In this document: in pieces, positions 63,490 through 64,000 of the stretch | Numbering within the stretch: the stretch's first letter is position 1 | How the letters are laid out: every line of letters starts with the position of its first letter | Source of the DNA: Allochromatium humboldtianum | GTDB taxonomy: Bacteria > Pseudomonadota > Gammaproteobacteria > Chromatiales > Chromatiaceae | Length of the DNA: 64,000 bases | NCBI RefSeq assembly: GCF_013385175.1 | Contig: NZ_JABZEO010000007.1 | Location: forward strand, 124,001 to 188,000 | Reading direction: 5' to 3' | The notes under the pieces: generated by a model | Seen by the model: only the letters and a program-made list of their open reading frames with translations | What the model was told of the DNA's origin: nothing | Database searches by the model: none | Position numbers and translations under genes: made by a program

Positions 63490-64000
63490 TCAGTGAAAAA
63501 TGGTCTCAGGCGTGTCGGCGGTGAGGATACGATCCAGCCAAGTGTCCAGTTGCTCCAGTTCCGCCCGTTCAATGCGTTCGCGGTGTCTTTGCGCCGCTTC
63601 GGGTCCGAATTTCCGCGTGAGTTGGCGCAGCAGCGTTTTGGCTTCGCCTTGCTGCACACCCTTCTCGATCCCCGCTTGTTCAACAGTCGTGACATACGGC
63701 ATACGCAGTTGCTCCTCGTAGGCATAGAGTGTTTGGCGGAAGTCGGCCTCCAGCGCCTGGGGCAGGCGGATCATCCAGTCGATGAGGCGGAAGACTTGCA
63801 GGATCAGCGTCTCGCTGTAGCCGCGCTCGTACATCCGGCGGATGAGACGGAATTTCCAGCCTTTGAGCGTCTCGGCCTCGTCGGTGACCTTGGCGCGGAT
63901 CTGGGCCATGACCACCAGGGCGAAGAGGTTGTCGCTCGCTTCCAGTTCGGCCCAGCGGTTGGGGTCGACGTAGTCGAGCAGTTTGACCATCGGGAAGCGG
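63490..64000 (-). CDS. Rpn-family recombination-promoting nuclease/putative transposase, C-terminal part
   Basis: The frame stays open to the window edge, so the N-terminus (with the nuclease motif) is outside. Visible are LEASDNLFALVVMAQIRAK, the YERGYSETLILQVFRLIDWMIRLP helices typical of the family, and a DUF4351-like C-terminus (LLRQLTRKFGPEAAQRHRERIERAELEQLDTWLDRIL). Family members are often multicopy and associated with DNA exchange. The ATG at 63990 is probably internal. Confidence 0.75.
   Translation of the reverse strand, partial: RFPMVKLLDYVDPNRWAELEASDNLFALVVMAQIRAKVTDEAETLKGWKFRLIRRMYERGYSETLILQVFRLIDWMIRLPQALEADFRQTLYAYEEQLRMPYVTTVEQAGIEKGVQQGEAKTLLRQLTRKFGPEAAQRHRERIERAELEQLDTWLDRILTADTPETIFH

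Overview
The window looks like the chromosome of a polarly flagellated, GC-rich gammaproteobacterium, most likely a purple sulfur bacterium of the Chromatiaceae (Allochromatium-like). The evidence is the Pseudomonas/Vibrio-style polar flagellar order (FleQ-type regulator, FlhF/FlhG, FliA, CheYZAB, MotCD, CheW, DUF2802), the general codon and GC character, and a secreted Gly/Tyr/Pro-rich protein that resembles sulfur globule envelope proteins. The family assignment is inference; no rRNA or photosynthesis gene is present.

Layout. 1-2763 (+): the end of ppa, then moaC, engB and a PAS-only sensor. 2771-8469 (-): two very large, translationally coupled glycosyltransferases. 8550-35837 (-): an almost unbroken flagellar and chemotaxis block. 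In transcription order it runs fleQ, fliEFGHIJK, fliLMNOPQR-flhBA, flhFG, fliA, cheYZAB, motCD, cheW, an unusual Arg-rich repeat protein and a DUF2802 protein. A clear sigma-54 promoter lies between fleQ and fliE. 36053-39827: a ComFB-family protein, an HDOD protein and a second stator pair, motAB.

39828-48750 is an acquired defence island. It carries a type I restriction-modification operon (hsdM-hsdS-[antitoxin-PIN toxin]-hsdR), a pRiA4b ORF-3 family gene coupled to hsdR, and an AT-richer PD-(D/E)XK-like protein. It is bracketed by a 25-bp direct repeat (24/25 identical) whose left copy forms the 3' end of motB. A REP-like element and an attC-like element also lie inside it. Immediately beyond the right repeat is a two-gene system of a MotA/ExbB-type channel with a long coiled-coil tail plus a MotB/OmpA-type partner. 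It resembles the ZorAB core of Zorya defence but has no effector genes beside it. This pair is the best candidate for an undescribed system.

50808-59795: glycosyltransferases on both strands, an orphan hypB with a C-terminal octahistidine tail, the sulfur-globule-like protein, and an NAD-dependent epimerase. Three of the glycosyltransferases in the window share one homologous GT-B module. 59830-61662: glmS, supplying the hexosamine precursor for glycans and peptidoglycan. 61663-64000: a decayed accessory zone with an intact StbD/RelE-like toxin-antitoxin pair between two ~115-bp direct repeats, truncated MazE-, PIN- and Rpn-like fragments, and a partial Rpn-family gene at the edge.

How it fits together: FleQ with sigma-54 probably starts the fliE transcript for the basal body and export gate. 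FlhF/FlhG set polar placement and number, and FliA switches on late genes. CheA-CheY-CheZ signal to FliM/FliN. Two stator sets (MotAB, MotCD) power rotation. The surface-sugar enzymes may decorate flagella or make exopolysaccharide, but the sequence does not say which.
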